Positions 9,219 through 18,584 of a stretch of DNA of 21,031 bases are shown here, in pieces. The notes under the pieces are model-generated. The model ran no database searches, had not been told where the DNA came from, and saw only the letters and a program-made list of their open reading frames with translations. Origin of the DNA: Guillardia theta CCMP2712 (taxonomy: Eukaryota > Cryptophyceae > Pyrenomonadales > Geminigeraceae); contig NW_005434398.1 of NCBI RefSeq assembly GCF_000315625.1, positions 2,350 to 23,380 of the forward strand. The letters run 5' to 3'. A program made the translations under genes and the position numbers. How positions within the stretch are numbered: position 1 is the first letter of the stretch; the number at the start of each line of letters is the position of its first letter.

Positions 9219-10572
9219 AAAAAAAGGGATGCATATGCATGCAGGGTACCTTTGACGGGAATTTCAGCACCTGTGTGATGTGCGGCCCTGGGTTTGTCTA
9301 TTCTTTGAACACTTCGACTTGCCAGGATGTCAACGAGTGCTTGGACGCTTCTCTCTGCCCGGCCAACTCCACCTGCATCAACACCTATGTGCGTGATAGA
9401 ACCGGGTCAGACCTACGGCGCCTGCTCCTGCTTCCTTACCAAGGTCACCCCGCAGTCCTGCACGGCGTCGCAGGTGGGGCATTCGGTGAACTATAAGCTC
9501 TCCGGGCTATGCATGGCGCAGGTGACCAGCAGCATGGGCGGGTTCAGCGCCGCGTCGAGCTCCACCAACACGATCAGCTACAAAAACCTGCTGGCCACAC
9601 CCTGCTACAACGCCGACCCGGCCAATATGTACTGCTACAGCGTCTACAGCTCGGCGTTGAGCTACTCCCCCATGCTGGTCTCCTTGGGGGTGAGCGGGAT
9701 ATCAGGGTCGGGTGGTCAGGGGCCCTACGGTAGGCGACTGCTCGGCATTGACGACGGGCCAGAGTTCTTCAGCCATGACGATGCATGCATGGACGCATGG
9801 GATGAGTTCCTTGCTACCAACAAGAGCACAAGGGTGATGGCGGGCTGTGTCACCCGCTTTGCCGCCACTTACGACGTTGTTTCCCAGCACGGCATGTTAG
9901 ACTACATCCCACCGAATATGTTTGTCAGCTGGTCGGACTTCATTGCAACCGTGGGAGAGAGACCAGAGTCCCTTCTTATCCTGCTCTACTCGCCAAGGAT
10001 GGCGGTCGACCTTATCTTCAGGACTCCCACCTTCAACCGCCTTTACCGGTACTACTTCATCTGGGTGTCAGCTCTGTCCGATGCCTATTTCGACATTGCC
10101 GTGCATAAGAGGCTCGACGCCAACGGCAGCCTGCACTACGAGGTCGACGCGGATGGTGGCGTCTTCATCAACGGCCACAATATCAGTGAGATGACGCTGA
10201 TACTGCTCAACCTGCTCCACGGCGCGCACCGCCACTTCAATGCCACGGAGACAAACCACACCCTGAGCCTCGCGGTGAGGAACAGGGAGTCGGTCAGGAA
10301 GCTCCTCTCGATGACGAGCCTCTCGCCCCTCGCCACCGAGCTCCTGTACAACGGCAGCGGGGTGGAGGAGAGGGTCACCCTACGCCACCTCATGCAGTTC
10401 ACCTCCTGGAAGACACAGATGAAGGAGGTCCAGAGGTTCACGGGCTCCACGGCCCTGAACAACGGCGTCCAGCAATCCGTGGGGACGGCCACCGATGCTG
10501 CCTGGGTGAACAGCCCCTTTGCATGGCCCATCAACTACGACTTCGGCGGGACGGTGCTCCAATGCCAGCTTC

Positions 10573-13353
10573 CATTACGTCATGATCTTGAATTACTCAA
10601 TAATGCATCTGGTACAAAGGCTGGCCCAGTGGGCCAGATCCAATTAGTCCTGAGGGGGGCATAGCTTGCCGTCCGGGGTCCAGAAGCACACATATCTGCT
10701 TTAGACTACCCTCCTTTCCCCTATCAAATGTCGGGTGGTGTAGCACTACCCCGTTTGTGGTTGTGAGGTCCTTCAAGGGGGGTAGACGAGGCAAATTGAG
10801 GCTGTTCTTGGAGCCTGTTAGTACCGGATCTCGAGCTCCTCGTACAGTTCTAATACGCTTTTAAGGCGATTTCAGGGTGATGGTGAACTGTGTTCCACCC
10901 CCCCGCACCCAACAAACGGCTAGTTTGAATTTACATGCATGAGTACCCCCATTTTAACCCCAGGTTCTCTTGGGAATGCGAGGGTAGGTGATTGGAAACA
11001 AGACACCTCCACCCCCTGCTTTCCAAGTTTGAAATATAGAAAAAGGGGGTAGGGGTCACCCCTTTCCTTCACTTTCCCCAAATCCCCCCTCCCTCGACCA
11101 AGCAAGAGATGGCGAACCGATCCCTTGCTCGCGCGCGACAACCAATTTGAATGGTGAGAGACTTCGAATCTATGTGTACTGTCATGTGGATGAATAGAAA
11201 ACTTCTCTTTGAACCTATCCATAATGGTTGAGAACCACTCTTGGATTCCAAGAGGAAAGAGAAGATTTGAATCTGAGTTCGTTGAGTTGCTTGTGAATAC
11301 AAAGAAGCTTTGAAGCATGGTGAGAATAGTTTTAACTGTATGTTAATGATGATGTTTGCTTTCTTGATCTTGTGATGGTGTAAATATGCATCAAATACTG
11401 TTTTGAGCGGCAAGGATTCAAATTTGCATGGTTACATTATCCCAACAAGCATGTCACTTGCCTTCTTGTGTTTGCACTGAGACGCCTCGATGATGATGTA
11501 TCTTAGTTATATAAGCGATTTTCACACTTTGAGAAGGAAAACATGAGGAAAGTGGATCAGGGTGCGATGAGAGATGCAACCTTCGAATACTTGATGGAAA
11601 TGCGATCCTCCTTGTTGCGTTGCCACCCTAGCATCCTGGTACCAGAATGCTACGTGAGATGAAAGTGAAGCAGATTTGAAGATACTTGCTGTTGCTTTTC
11701 TATGTTTGTGATGGATTTGAATCAGGTGAACGCCAAAGAAAGTGGCGTCACCAATGATGCTTGCACATTGTATGCAGATGTATGTGACTCTCTCTCTGTT
11801 GGTGACATTCATTTCATGCAATGAGGAACTTGCACGTCACATACTCTAGCATGGTACTATGCATGTGATAGCGTGCAACTGTTTCATTCACAGGGTAGCT
11901 TCAATAAAGTCAAATCATCACATCCTTGCTGGTTAGATTCGTCTTACATGCCAATGCTCGTCGCCATGTAATTCTTTACATTCTTGTGCTTGTGGCTTTG
12001 TTAAGCAGCCACACTCCACCATGCCGGGCACTGAGCCTGGCATCGTGCACATGATGGTCATACATATAGCTTTACAAGCAACTAATCGAATAGGCAAACA
12101 AAGATGAAGAAAGCATGAGACATCAGCTGCCTCCAGACAAGGTTAGCTCTCTGCCAGCGAACGCATCAGCCACTTGAAAGCTGAATCATGATTGAGATCG
12201 CCAGAATTGTCTGTCGCACTGCAGTTGATTTTTGAAAACAACTCTCATGAGCTGTACTAGCCATTCCTTCTCTCAGAGTCTTCTCTCATGCGATTCCATT
12301 GCCGAGGAGTTTTCTCTCGTGCTTTCAAGTATTGATAGTTGAAGGCTGGACTTGAATGCCGGGCGTTGTGCATCAGTGCACTTCTCTGAGCAGTGGAAGC
12401 AGAGCCATTGCAACAAGCCCATCACAGCTAAGATGATAAATCTGTCGGTGAAAGAAGTTCAAAGCCAAAGAGGACGGAAGGTGTAACTTGCGGTTTGGAA
12501 TAAATCTACAGCCAGACACGAGTCTAACTTGTACATAGTCATAATTGTGACAATTGTACGACATGTATGAATGAAATATATTCTATTGATGTTACTTTGT
12601 CTAGAACAAGAACATGCATCTGAAAGGTTGTAGTGTAATCCCAACATTTTACACATGCGAAGCATCATTATCTAATGTCAAAATATAATGAGGTAGCGAT
12701 GCAAATCATGATGAAAACTTCAAGACGTTTGAATTCGGACTGGCATCTTGCATGGCGCCACAGATGATTCAAATCATGAAGTGCAGATCTTGAAAATCTC
12801 GAGGTGCTTGCACTAAAGCGGCTTGACAACTATCGTTCAGCTTCATTCTAACTCAGAAGAAGACGCTGCCTGTTCCAAACATCTCCAAGATTGCATCAAT
12901 CTCAAGTTTTTCATTCATGCCAAACCAGCATTCTCAGCCTTCAATCCCATGAGAAGCGATAATCGAGGTGTGACGTACCTCTACGCAATCATACTCCTTC
13001 ACCACCTGCTTCAGACCTCCATTTCTTCATGTCAGACTTGATACTTGTTTGCTTTGAACGAAGAACACAAATGCCTGTTGCTTCAGCTCTTGCATGCGCC
13101 GACGCCATGCATCATGGAGGGCGCTTCGGTACTGCGTGCCGGCGTGTAGATGGCGACATGTCGGGCGTGTAGGGGAAGCCGGGGAGTACTCGAAGTCAAT
13201 TTGAAACTGGATTTGAAATTTTACATACTTGTAAACAGTACCAGAAAGCAACTTTAAAACCTGTAGTAGACCACCCCACCCCACAATTTGATGTGTTTGC
13301 GAACAACCCCGTTCAGGAAGAAATGGACCAAATTTCAAGATCATGACGTAATG
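10573..13353. mobile_element. 2.78-kb insertion with 20-bp terminal inverted repeats
   Basis: The left end CATTACGTCATGATCTTGAA (10573-10592) is the perfect reverse complement of the right end at 13334-13353. The interior is AT-rich and lacks a long coding frame, unlike the GC-rich gene on both sides, whose codons stop and resume exactly at the ends. This fits a non-autonomous DNA transposon. A TA at 10576-10577 and 13349-13350 could be a target duplication, which would make the inverted repeat 15 bp. No longer duplication is visible. Taken from outer end to outer end, the segment is 2,781 bp, a multiple of three. A 17-bp hairpin (CTGGCCCAGTGGGCCAG) lies at 10621-10637. No transposase was found. 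Confidence 0.8.
10593..13333. other. Interior of the insertion: no gene identified
   Basis: About 2.7 kb between the inverted repeats. The longest open frames are about 130 codons (for example minus 10920-11318) and look random in composition. There is C-rich sequence at 10890-10915 and 11085-11100. Around 13105-13190 lies a more GC-rich patch. No tRNA, transposase motif or tandem array was recognised. Confidence 0.5.
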
Positions 13354-14417
13354 TGTCGAGGTCGGTTGTGCTGGTCAAGGATGCGTTCACCAACACCTCG
13401 CTCTACTACACCAACGGGCATGCCCTTGCCGCCACCCCCAGGGCTATCGTGTCGGGCAGTTGGCCCTTCAGCAACCTCCCCTACCGCGGCCCCGTCCCCC
13501 CGCTCAAGCAGCCGGCGAATCAGAACTTCTTCAACATGATCGTGTATCAGGCGACCGTGTGGATCGACAATACGCCCTTCAATCGCCAGTTCTTGTATGA
13601 CCTGTTCGGGGCATTGCCTGGCGAGATCCTCGACCTATCCAAATGCGACAGGCAGGCCGTGATGCTCTGCACTCGCCACCACTACACCCTGCTGGTATCC
13701 GGCTTCGTGATCGCGGTGGTATGGATGGGGCTGTCACTGGTTCTGACGTCCTTCCGCATCCCCCACATCACAGCCCTGCTGTGGACCACATACCCGGCCA
13801 TCGTGGTGTATTATGCCTTTGGCGTCTCCCCGCTTTGCTTCCCGATGATTCCGACCTGTCTACTGGAGGACCTTGTCAATGTCCTCAATTTCTTCTTCCC
13901 CGCCACCATCCAGTTCCCCGACAGCCTGCAGGCAAGCCCGGGGTGCCTTTCCAACGCTCATAATTCCACGGAGAGGGCGGCCTGCATCCTATCCTGCTCC
14001 CAGCAGCCCTTTGATTATGTATCGTGGGAGGCGGAAATCTCCTGGTGGACCTGCCTCGTATCCACGGGTCTCTGCAGGTCGGTCGATAGCTTCGTCACCA
14101 GCCGCCCCGTCCTCAACAAGCTCACCTCCCTGCACAAGAACCTCGCAGTCAAGGCCGCGATTGTGGAAGGCAACAACATGGATATGATCGTGGCGCAGTC
14201 GGCATGCGCCACCCTGAACATCTGGAGGATCATACCCCTCATCATGATCCTCTTCCTCGTGTTCTACGCCTTCAGCGTCATCGCTACCTTCCCCTTCTTC
14301 CTCTTCAATGAGGTCATCAGGCTGGCGATCCAGAGCGTGATCATGACGCACACGGACTAGTTATTGAATGGTGGTCTTTACTTAGAACCTTACAGAATCA
14401 GAGCCTACGTCCAATGC

Positions 14418-14774
14418 CTAATAAAAGATAGACAGGAGCAAGGAGTACAACTCCTCGTCGGTGGTCGGGACAACGAACTCGAATGGCTCGAGGCCATGCA
14501 GACTCCTCAGCCTCTTGATGCTGTGGTGCAGGCTGAGATAAGCTCGGATGAGCGCAATGAAGTTAGCACGGTTGGCAGGAAGGACGTGGATCCTCTTCGC
14601 AACCTCATTCAGCTGCTTGCGAGTGGGTTTGCAGTTGTGCTTCAAGTCCAGATGCAAGACGATGATGCATCGCAATTCCTCCTTCGTGCTACGAGCAAGT
14701 CTCTCGTAAATAGAGATTTGTTCACCTCTGGCCTGATTCCTGGTAGTAGAGTCTGTTTGACTGCGTGTGATCAT
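14418..14774 (-). CDS. Hypothetical virus-like protein, tandem paralogue 1
   Basis: A 118-residue protein. The ATG at 14774 is chosen because the paralogue starts with the same residues (MITRS, then Q/K-T) and because the conserved leader and TATA-like motif lie just upstream; the frame stays open further but without similarity. Both proteins share a basic, Thr/Arg-rich N-terminus, a central K-P-T-R-x-Q-L segment followed by V-A-(K/R)-(R/K)-I, a helical middle with IRSL/LRSLHGL, and a C-terminus ELYSLLLSIFY. No known family is recognised. The basic helical first part with an acidic end could fit a small DNA- or protein-binding factor, but that is only a guess. It converges with the plus-strand glycoprotein gene, whose stop is 57 bp away. 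Confidence 0.7.
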   Translation of the reverse strand: MITRSQTDSTTRNQARGEQISIYERLARSTKEELRCIIVLHLDLKHNCKPTRKQLNEVAKRIHVLPANRANFIALIRAYLSLHHSIKRLRSLHGLEPFEFVVPTTDEELYSLLLSIFY

Positions 14775-14810
14775 TTGAAGAAATGAACCGTGCCGGTAGA
14801 GAGTCGGGTG

Positions 14811-14822
14811 ACTTAAATATTG
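14811..14822 (-). promoter_or_regulatory. TATA-like promoter motif of paralogue 1
   Basis: On the minus strand this reads AATATTTAAGT, 37 bp upstream of the ATG at 14774. The same TATTTAAGT core precedes paralogue 2 and the nine-segment membrane protein. A leader, CTCTAC(C/T)GGCACGGTTCATTTC in both paralogues, follows the motif. Confidence 0.65.
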
Positions 14823-14874
14823 AATGGTGGCTTTTATTTGTAAGCTTACAGAATCAAAGACCAATATCTCATGC

Positions 14875-15228
14875 CTAATCAAGCACAGACAGGATCAAGG
14901 AGTACAACTCCTCCGCGGAGTCAGCGAAAACCAACTCATATGGCTGATTTCGATCTAGACCCATCAGCGACCGGATCTTGTAGTCATTGTAATGGACAAG
15001 GAAGATGCGGTTCAGGAAAAGACCACGTTCGCAAGGACATCCGTAGATCTTCCTCGCGACCTGCATAAGCTGCTCACGGGTGGGTTTGCCTCTCTTCATG
15101 TTGGAATGGAAGCGGACAACCTTTCGGATGACTTCCTTCTCATGCCGAATATGTTGCTTGTATTGTGATACCATCGTATCTCTGATCTTATTCCTTCTGG
15201 TTGCGTTTGTTTTACTGCGTGTGATCAT
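14875..15228 (-). CDS. Hypothetical virus-like protein, tandem paralogue 2
   Basis: A 117-residue protein from the ATG at 15228, paralogous along its whole length to the gene at 14418-14774. It starts MITRSKTNATRRNK, keeps the KRGKPTREQLMQVARKIYG segment and ends in EELYSLILSVLD. It is more basic than its partner in the first half. An AATAAA signal occurs on the minus strand at 14833-14838, 37 bp past the stop and inside the duplicated promoter region of paralogue 1, so the two genes are packed head to tail. No family is recognised. Confidence 0.7.
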   Translation of the reverse strand: MITRSKTNATRRNKIRDTMVSQYKQHIRHEKEVIRKVVRFHSNMKRGKPTREQLMQVARKIYGCPCERGLFLNRIFLVHYNDYKIRSLMGLDRNQPYELVFADSAEELYSLILSVLD

Positions 15229-15262
15229 TGTAGGAAATGAACCGTGCCAGTAGAGCATCGAC

Positions 15263-15274
15263 TGACTTAAATAT
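15263..15274 (-). promoter_or_regulatory. TATA-like promoter motif of paralogue 2
   Basis: On the minus strand this reads GATATTTAAGTCA, 35 bp upstream of the ATG at 15228, followed by the leader shared with paralogue 1. The preserved spacing and sequence against a diverged background support a functional promoter element. Confidence 0.65.
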
Positions 15275-15362
15275 CGCATCGAAATCTCGGCATGTGTAAC
15301 AAAAAAAATCGATCCATCCCCTGCGCTCAAGGTGACACTGACTCATCGGTGCTTTGAGATGC

Positions 15363-16340
15363 ATGCAAGTGAGTTGCGATGAGTGCTTCGTCTGCAAGCG
15401 CTGCCGGGACGGAAGGGTGTCGAGATGCAAGGCGTGCAGGCCCTGCTTAGACTGCAGTGATCAGAGGGTGAGATGTTGGAGGGGGGTCAGCGCTCCGTTC
15501 CTCCTCCCGCGGGGGTTGAAGGGGCATCGGTGCGACTGGCAGACCATCGATATCGACCTTGCGGGTTGCAGAGAGTGCGGTGCCATCCATCGCTGCGATG
15601 CATCCTCCTGCCCCGTGTCCGAGGAGAATGACAGCCATGTATGTCTCATCACGGGCAACTGCGTGAGGATGAAGAGGTTCACGAGGGACGAGTTCATGGA
15701 CAGCGTGGTGATCATGGACCTGCCCGAGGCGATGGATAGGGAGGTCAAGCTGCTTGTCGAGATGCGGGAGGTGAAGGATAAGGTGGAATGGATCCTTATG
15801 TCCTCCACGGCCCTTCAGAGCTTCGACCAGGAGCGTGGGCGTATGGAGCAGAAGCACCGCCATCTGATGTGGAAGGCGTTGAGGGAGGTGAAGGTGCAGG
15901 GGAAGATCCCGAACCTCTGCGAGGTGATGACGAAGATACTGTATGCCACCAACAAGATCAGGGTCTGCAGCAACACCTTCCAGGAGGACCTCCGCTCCCT
16001 CATCTCGGAGCGCTGCACCCACAGCATCACCCGCTTCCTGAACATGATGGGTCAGAGGTTCAAGAGCGTGCTTTCAAGTCTGAAGAGCACCGTGCTCATC
16101 ATCGGGACGCTATACCTGATGCGCATGGGCATATCGATGAACAACATCATCCTGCTTCCCCGCATTCCCCAGCTTCAGCTGCTCCTCCCCATCGAGACAC
16201 ACCTCAAGAGCTACTTCCACGTCAAGTGCAAGAGCATCACGGAGGTCGAGAACATGATCAAGATGTGCCTCCGGGGGCTGAGCTCGGGAGAGCTGGAGAG
16301 AATGGGCTTCACCGTGGTGGAGAACGGGGTCGTGGTGTGA
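15363..16340 (+). CDS. Cysteine-rich zinc-binding virus-like protein
   Basis: A 325-residue protein from the ATG at 15363; the frame is open a little further but without ATG. Residues 5-38 contain eight or more cysteines in C-x2-C pairs (CDECFVCKRC, CKACRPCLDC), suggesting a RING-like or treble-clef zinc module. A second cluster at about residues 70-100 reads CRECGAIHRC, then C...HVCLITGNC, another likely zinc site. The rest is helical and basic, with a hydrophobic stretch at about residues 240-262 (VLIIGTLYLMRMG) and a C-terminus ending VVENGVVV. Such layouts occur in viral regulators, but no family can be named. Codon use is GC-rich like the glycoprotein gene. An AATAAA at 16346-16351 lies 6 bp past the stop. 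It is divergent from paralogue 2 with about 135 bp between starts. Confidence 0.7.
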   Translation: MQVSCDECFVCKRCRDGRVSRCKACRPCLDCSDQRVRCWRGVSAPFLLPRGLKGHRCDWQTIDIDLAGCRECGAIHRCDASSCPVSEENDSHVCLITGNCVRMKRFTRDEFMDSVVIMDLPEAMDREVKLLVEMREVKDKVEWILMSSTALQSFDQERGRMEQKHRHLMWKALREVKVQGKIPNLCEVMTKILYATNKIRVCSNTFQEDLRSLISERCTHSITRFLNMMGQRFKSVLSSLKSTVLIIGTLYLMRMGISMNNIILLPRIPQLQLLLPIETHLKSYFHVKCKSITEVENMIKMCLRGLSSGELERMGFTVVENGVVV

Positions 16341-16590
16341 GAGCCAATAAAATGTTTCAATCGGTACTGGGTGCTGGTGGTCGGGAGATTCTCCCCAAGC
16401 CATGCAGTACCAATTTGCGGTGAGGAAAATGGTGAAAGGCGCTGTCTTCTGCCCGTTCTGCCATTGGCCCCCACATCTCAGGCCCTGGAGGCGCTGCCCC
16501 TGCCCTTGGGCGAGGCTCATACCGGCCTTCCAGGGCGCAAGGCGCGGGTGCGAGCCGAAGAGGAAGGAAGGATAGAGATTAGGTTTTATT
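16341..16590. other. Convergent intergenic segment with polyadenylation signals on both sides
   Basis: The segment lies between the stop of the plus-strand zinc protein and the stop of the minus-strand small gene. AATAAA occurs at 16346-16351 on the plus strand, and on the minus strand at 16585-16590 directly after the opposing stop. Open frames on both strands here look non-coding. Confidence 0.5.
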
Positions 16591-16764
16591 TTACTTCTTC
16601 TCGCGAAGACTTAATAAATGATCGTTGCATTTGAGGATGGCGTAGATGGCCTCTGAGAAGAGGCAGGCTTCGGATCGCACGTGCAATACCTTTTCTTCGC
16701 TGCTCTCCTTGCCGTCCAAATCTTCGTACTGCGCGACATCGTAACACGCTGTGACCTCTAAGTG
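16591..16764 (-). CDS. Small acidic ORF lacking an in-frame ATG
   Basis: The minus strand is open for 57 sense codons after an upstream in-frame TAA at 16767-16765. The frame reads YDVAQYEDLDGKESSEEK, then VLHVRSEACLFSEAIYAIL and an ending LREKK, which looks like a genuine acidic helical protein, unlike the other two frames. AATAAA follows the stop immediately (16585-16590). A TATTTAAC motif resembling the island's TATTTAAGT promoter lies just upstream at about 16764-16772. The only nearby ATG, at about 16739, is out of frame, so the start may be lost by mutation, be non-ATG, or lie on another exon: the frame begins just after a possible acceptor, TTTAACACTTAG. Confidence 0.4.
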   Translation of the reverse strand, partial: HLEVTACYDVAQYEDLDGKESSEEKVLHVRSEACLFSEAIYAILKCNDHLLSLREKK

Positions 16765-16778
16765 TTAAATACACGGGT

Positions 16779-17150
16779 CTAAAAGAATCCCCAATGCCTC
16801 CGCTTCTTGACGCGCACGATGTCCACCTCGGTCAAGGTCACCGGGGCGGTGGAGCTGAGGACCTTGACGTGAAGGGCGATCCTCTTCCCCTCGAGGGGCA
16901 CGACGCCAACGTTCTGAACCCTGACGGGGTTTGCGTCGCGTATGAGCTGCAGGTCCGAGAGGCTCAGGATGCTGTCGGAGGTCTTGGCGATGATGACGAA
17001 GCCATCCTTGGAGGTGCGGACCTCGTAGTCGTGGAAGCATAGGTCCCTGGAAAGACCCTGCATCACCGCTACCACGTTCTCGATCACCACCCTGTCATCG
17101 GCCTTGATGCCAGAAAGCATGCCCTCCATCGGGAGCACCGCACTTGCCAT
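16779..17150 (-). CDS. Hypothetical virus-like protein
   Basis: A 123-residue protein from the ATG at 17150 (MASAVLPMEGML). The composition suggests an all-beta or mixed fold: alternating hydrophobic strands (DRVVIENVVAVM, GFVIIAKT, RIALHVKVL, TEVDIVRVKK) and a basic end KKRRHWGFF. No family is recognised. Its stop is 15 bp upstream of the small acidic frame on the same strand. Upstream, the 112-bp gap before the membrane-protein gene contains AT-rich sequence (TTTTTTAATATC on the plus strand) but no exact TATTTAAGT motif. Confidence 0.6.
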   Translation of the reverse strand: MASAVLPMEGMLSGIKADDRVVIENVVAVMQGLSRDLCFHDYEVRTSKDGFVIIAKTSDSILSLSDLQLIRDANPVRVQNVGVVPLEGKRIALHVKVLSSTAPVTLTEVDIVRVKKRRHWGFF

Positions 17151-17261
17151 TGATGACGATGGCCACACCTGAAGGGTTCAAATAGCTGCATTCGCGTGGG
17201 AGTGGTTTGCATGTGTGTTCTTGTTTTTTAATATCTATAACAGAAAGGTCTATCCTACCTA

Positions 17262-18584
17262 CTACTTGAAGATCCATCCGCAGCTTGCATAGAAGAATGC
17301 CATCAGGGCGATGAGCATAGCTGGGGACATGATGATTACATCCAGACTTGGGTCATAGATGCCAGGCTTCAAGAAGCAACCCATGGTGTTGGAGACGGTG
17401 CGCACGTTGGCGGTGCGGTAATAAACCACGCCGATGCTGAAGAGGGGGAGAACGCTTTGTATGACCATGTCGTCATCGCTGAGCAAGGCCAAGACGATGC
17501 AGTTCACCGCAACGATGATGTATGTCACGATGCGGCGAGAGTAGAGTACGTACTCGGAAAGATAGGGTGCTACCTCCCATAGGCGCACCTTGTTGATGTT
17601 CCCGTGGTTCCCGATGCAATTGTTTGCAGGCTTGTCCTCGGTGTATTGCATCTCGCCCCTCATATCGTTTGTAATATTTGGGATGTACGGTATCTTGTTG
17701 TATGTCTGTGATACGGATACCATGAAGACATTGAAGCACAAGCAGGAGTACACCATGGAATAGATGAACATTGAGATATACTTGGTGACTATCTCATCGA
17801 TCATACCCTGGCGCAGATTGTCGTAGTAATACATGTTCTGCTTCAGTTGCTCGAACGTGTCAATGTCATTGCTGGAAGATTTTTTAGACACCACCATCTT
17901 CTTGTACATCTGATCCAGTTTCGACTGATAGTAACTGGAGTATTGCTGCGATTCGTCGATGAGCAAGTCGATCTCGGCAGCCTCACGAGCTGTTTTGTGC
18001 AGGAATGTATACCCCACCATCAGCGTCAATGTGCAGTACATCAACAAGGTGAAGTGAACCCAGCAGTGATTGTAGAAAAAGAAGGTGTTGTATCCCGTCT
18101 CAGAACCCACCTTTATCAGGCATGTTATATGATTGTAGGCCATGCCCAACAAGTACCATCCGACCAGGTCAAACGTTATGAACATGACGATATCAACGTT
18201 CCCGCTGTTGTTCAGGTCCGTCGTCATCAGAAGCAGCGAGTAGTACAGAATCTGTAATATGGCTATGTATGGAACAATGTCCGGTATAGCCAAGTCGTAA
18301 TAACTCCGCATAATGTACTCGAATTTGTATTTGATTGCTAGGGTCATTAAAGCAATCAAGAGCTTCCAAAGGAGCATCAGGAACATGACCTTTGTCGGGT
18401 GAATGTAGAGGCTTAGCATGAAAGCGTTGCCGAGTAGGAAGTATCCGCCGACCGTGGAGGCATGTGAGACAAGTTGATCAACCTTGTCTTTTACCAGGTA
18501 GTACAATAGACCAGTCTTGATATCGGTTATTTGTGTCCTCAACCATACAGGAACCATCCTGAGGTCCTTAGGGCAAATCAACAT
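17262..18584 (-). CDS. Multi-pass membrane protein (about nine segments)
   Basis: A 440-residue protein from the ATG at 18584. Likely membrane segments lie at about residues 45-62, 65-86, 103-122, 129-152, 167-195, 271-293, 346-365, 368-385 and 415-439. Between segments five and six is a roughly 75-residue charged, probably coiled region with many Gln, Lys and Ser (SQQYSSYYQSKLDQMYKK). The loop after segment six holds CIGNHGN and prolines. No signal peptide is evident. No family is recognised; a multi-spanning envelope protein or a channel/transporter are both possible. Herpesvirus glycoprotein M has a comparable length and eight segments, but no specific motif supports that link. The TATA-like motif lies only a few bases before the ATG, and the gene is divergent from the one at 18632. 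Confidence 0.7.
   Translation of the reverse strand: MLICPKDLRMVPVWLRTQITDIKTGLLYYLVKDKVDQLVSHASTVGGYFLLGNAFMLSLYIHPTKVMFLMLLWKLLIALMTLAIKYKFEYIMRSYYDLAIPDIVPYIAILQILYYSLLLMTTDLNNSGNVDIVMFITFDLVGWYLLGMAYNHITCLIKVGSETGYNTFFFYNHCWVHFTLLMYCTLTLMVGYTFLHKTAREAAEIDLLIDESQQYSSYYQSKLDQMYKKMVVSKKSSSNDIDTFEQLKQNMYYYDNLRQGMIDEIVTKYISMFIYSMVYSCLCFNVFMVSVSQTYNKIPYIPNITNDMRGEMQYTEDKPANNCIGNHGNINKVRLWEVAPYLSEYVLYSRRIVTYIIVAVNCIVLALLSDDDMVIQSVLPLFSIGVVYYRTANVRTVSNTMGCFLKPGIYDPSLDVIIMSPAMLIALMAFFYASCGWIFK

Larger units (their letters stand above)
9239..14360 (+). pseudogene. EGF-domain multi-pass membrane glycoprotein gene, split by frameshift and insertion
   Basis: Three coding pieces belong together: 9239 to about 9390, about 9390 to 10572, and about 13354 to 14360, near 780 residues in total. 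The first begins in cysteine-rich EGF-type sequence with a calcium-binding signature (QDVNEC, CINTY). A one-base frame change at about 9385-9400 is needed to continue into GQTYGACSCF, which completes the EGF domain. The second is a long ectodomain with many N-x-S/T sites and paired cysteines. The third has hydrophobic segments at about 13692-13760 (VSGFVIAVVWMGLSLVL), about 13764-13830, and 14222-14300 (WRIIPLIMILFLVFYAFSVIA), with a cysteine-rich loop between. An envelope or surface glycoprotein is a reasonable inference. No signal peptide precedes the EGF part, so the 5' end may be missing or on another exon. In its present state the full protein cannot be made without splicing or excision. 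Confidence 0.65.
14361..15274. repeat. Tandem duplication of an approximately 456-bp gene unit
   Basis: The two units begin with the same sequence (TATTGAATGGTGG, at about 14362 and 14818, followed by a shared CTTACAGAATCA). Each holds one minus-strand gene of almost equal length, and each ends in the same leader and TATA-like sequence. The copies have diverged substantially inside the genes, so the duplication is old. Confidence 0.85.

Noticed and set aside
9702-10562. Several long minus-strand frames opposite the glycoprotein gene
   Set aside because: They are shadows created by GC-rich codon use; the plus frame carries the EGF motif, glycosylation sites and cysteine pattern.
10554-13379. 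Treating the 2.78-kb insertion as a normal spliceosomal intron
   Set aside because: A GT at 10554 and an AG at 13378-13379 keep the frame, but they lie outside the inverted repeats and would discard codons that look coding. The perfect inverted repeats fit a transposon better. RNA data would decide.
15447-16022. Minus-strand frame of 191 codons opposite the zinc protein
   Set aside because: It is rich in His, Leu and Pro, as expected for the antisense of a GC-rich gene, and has no motif.
17262-18584. Herpesvirus glycoprotein M homologue
   Set aside because: Only length and multi-pass topology agree. The predicted segment count is nearer nine and no specific motif was seen.
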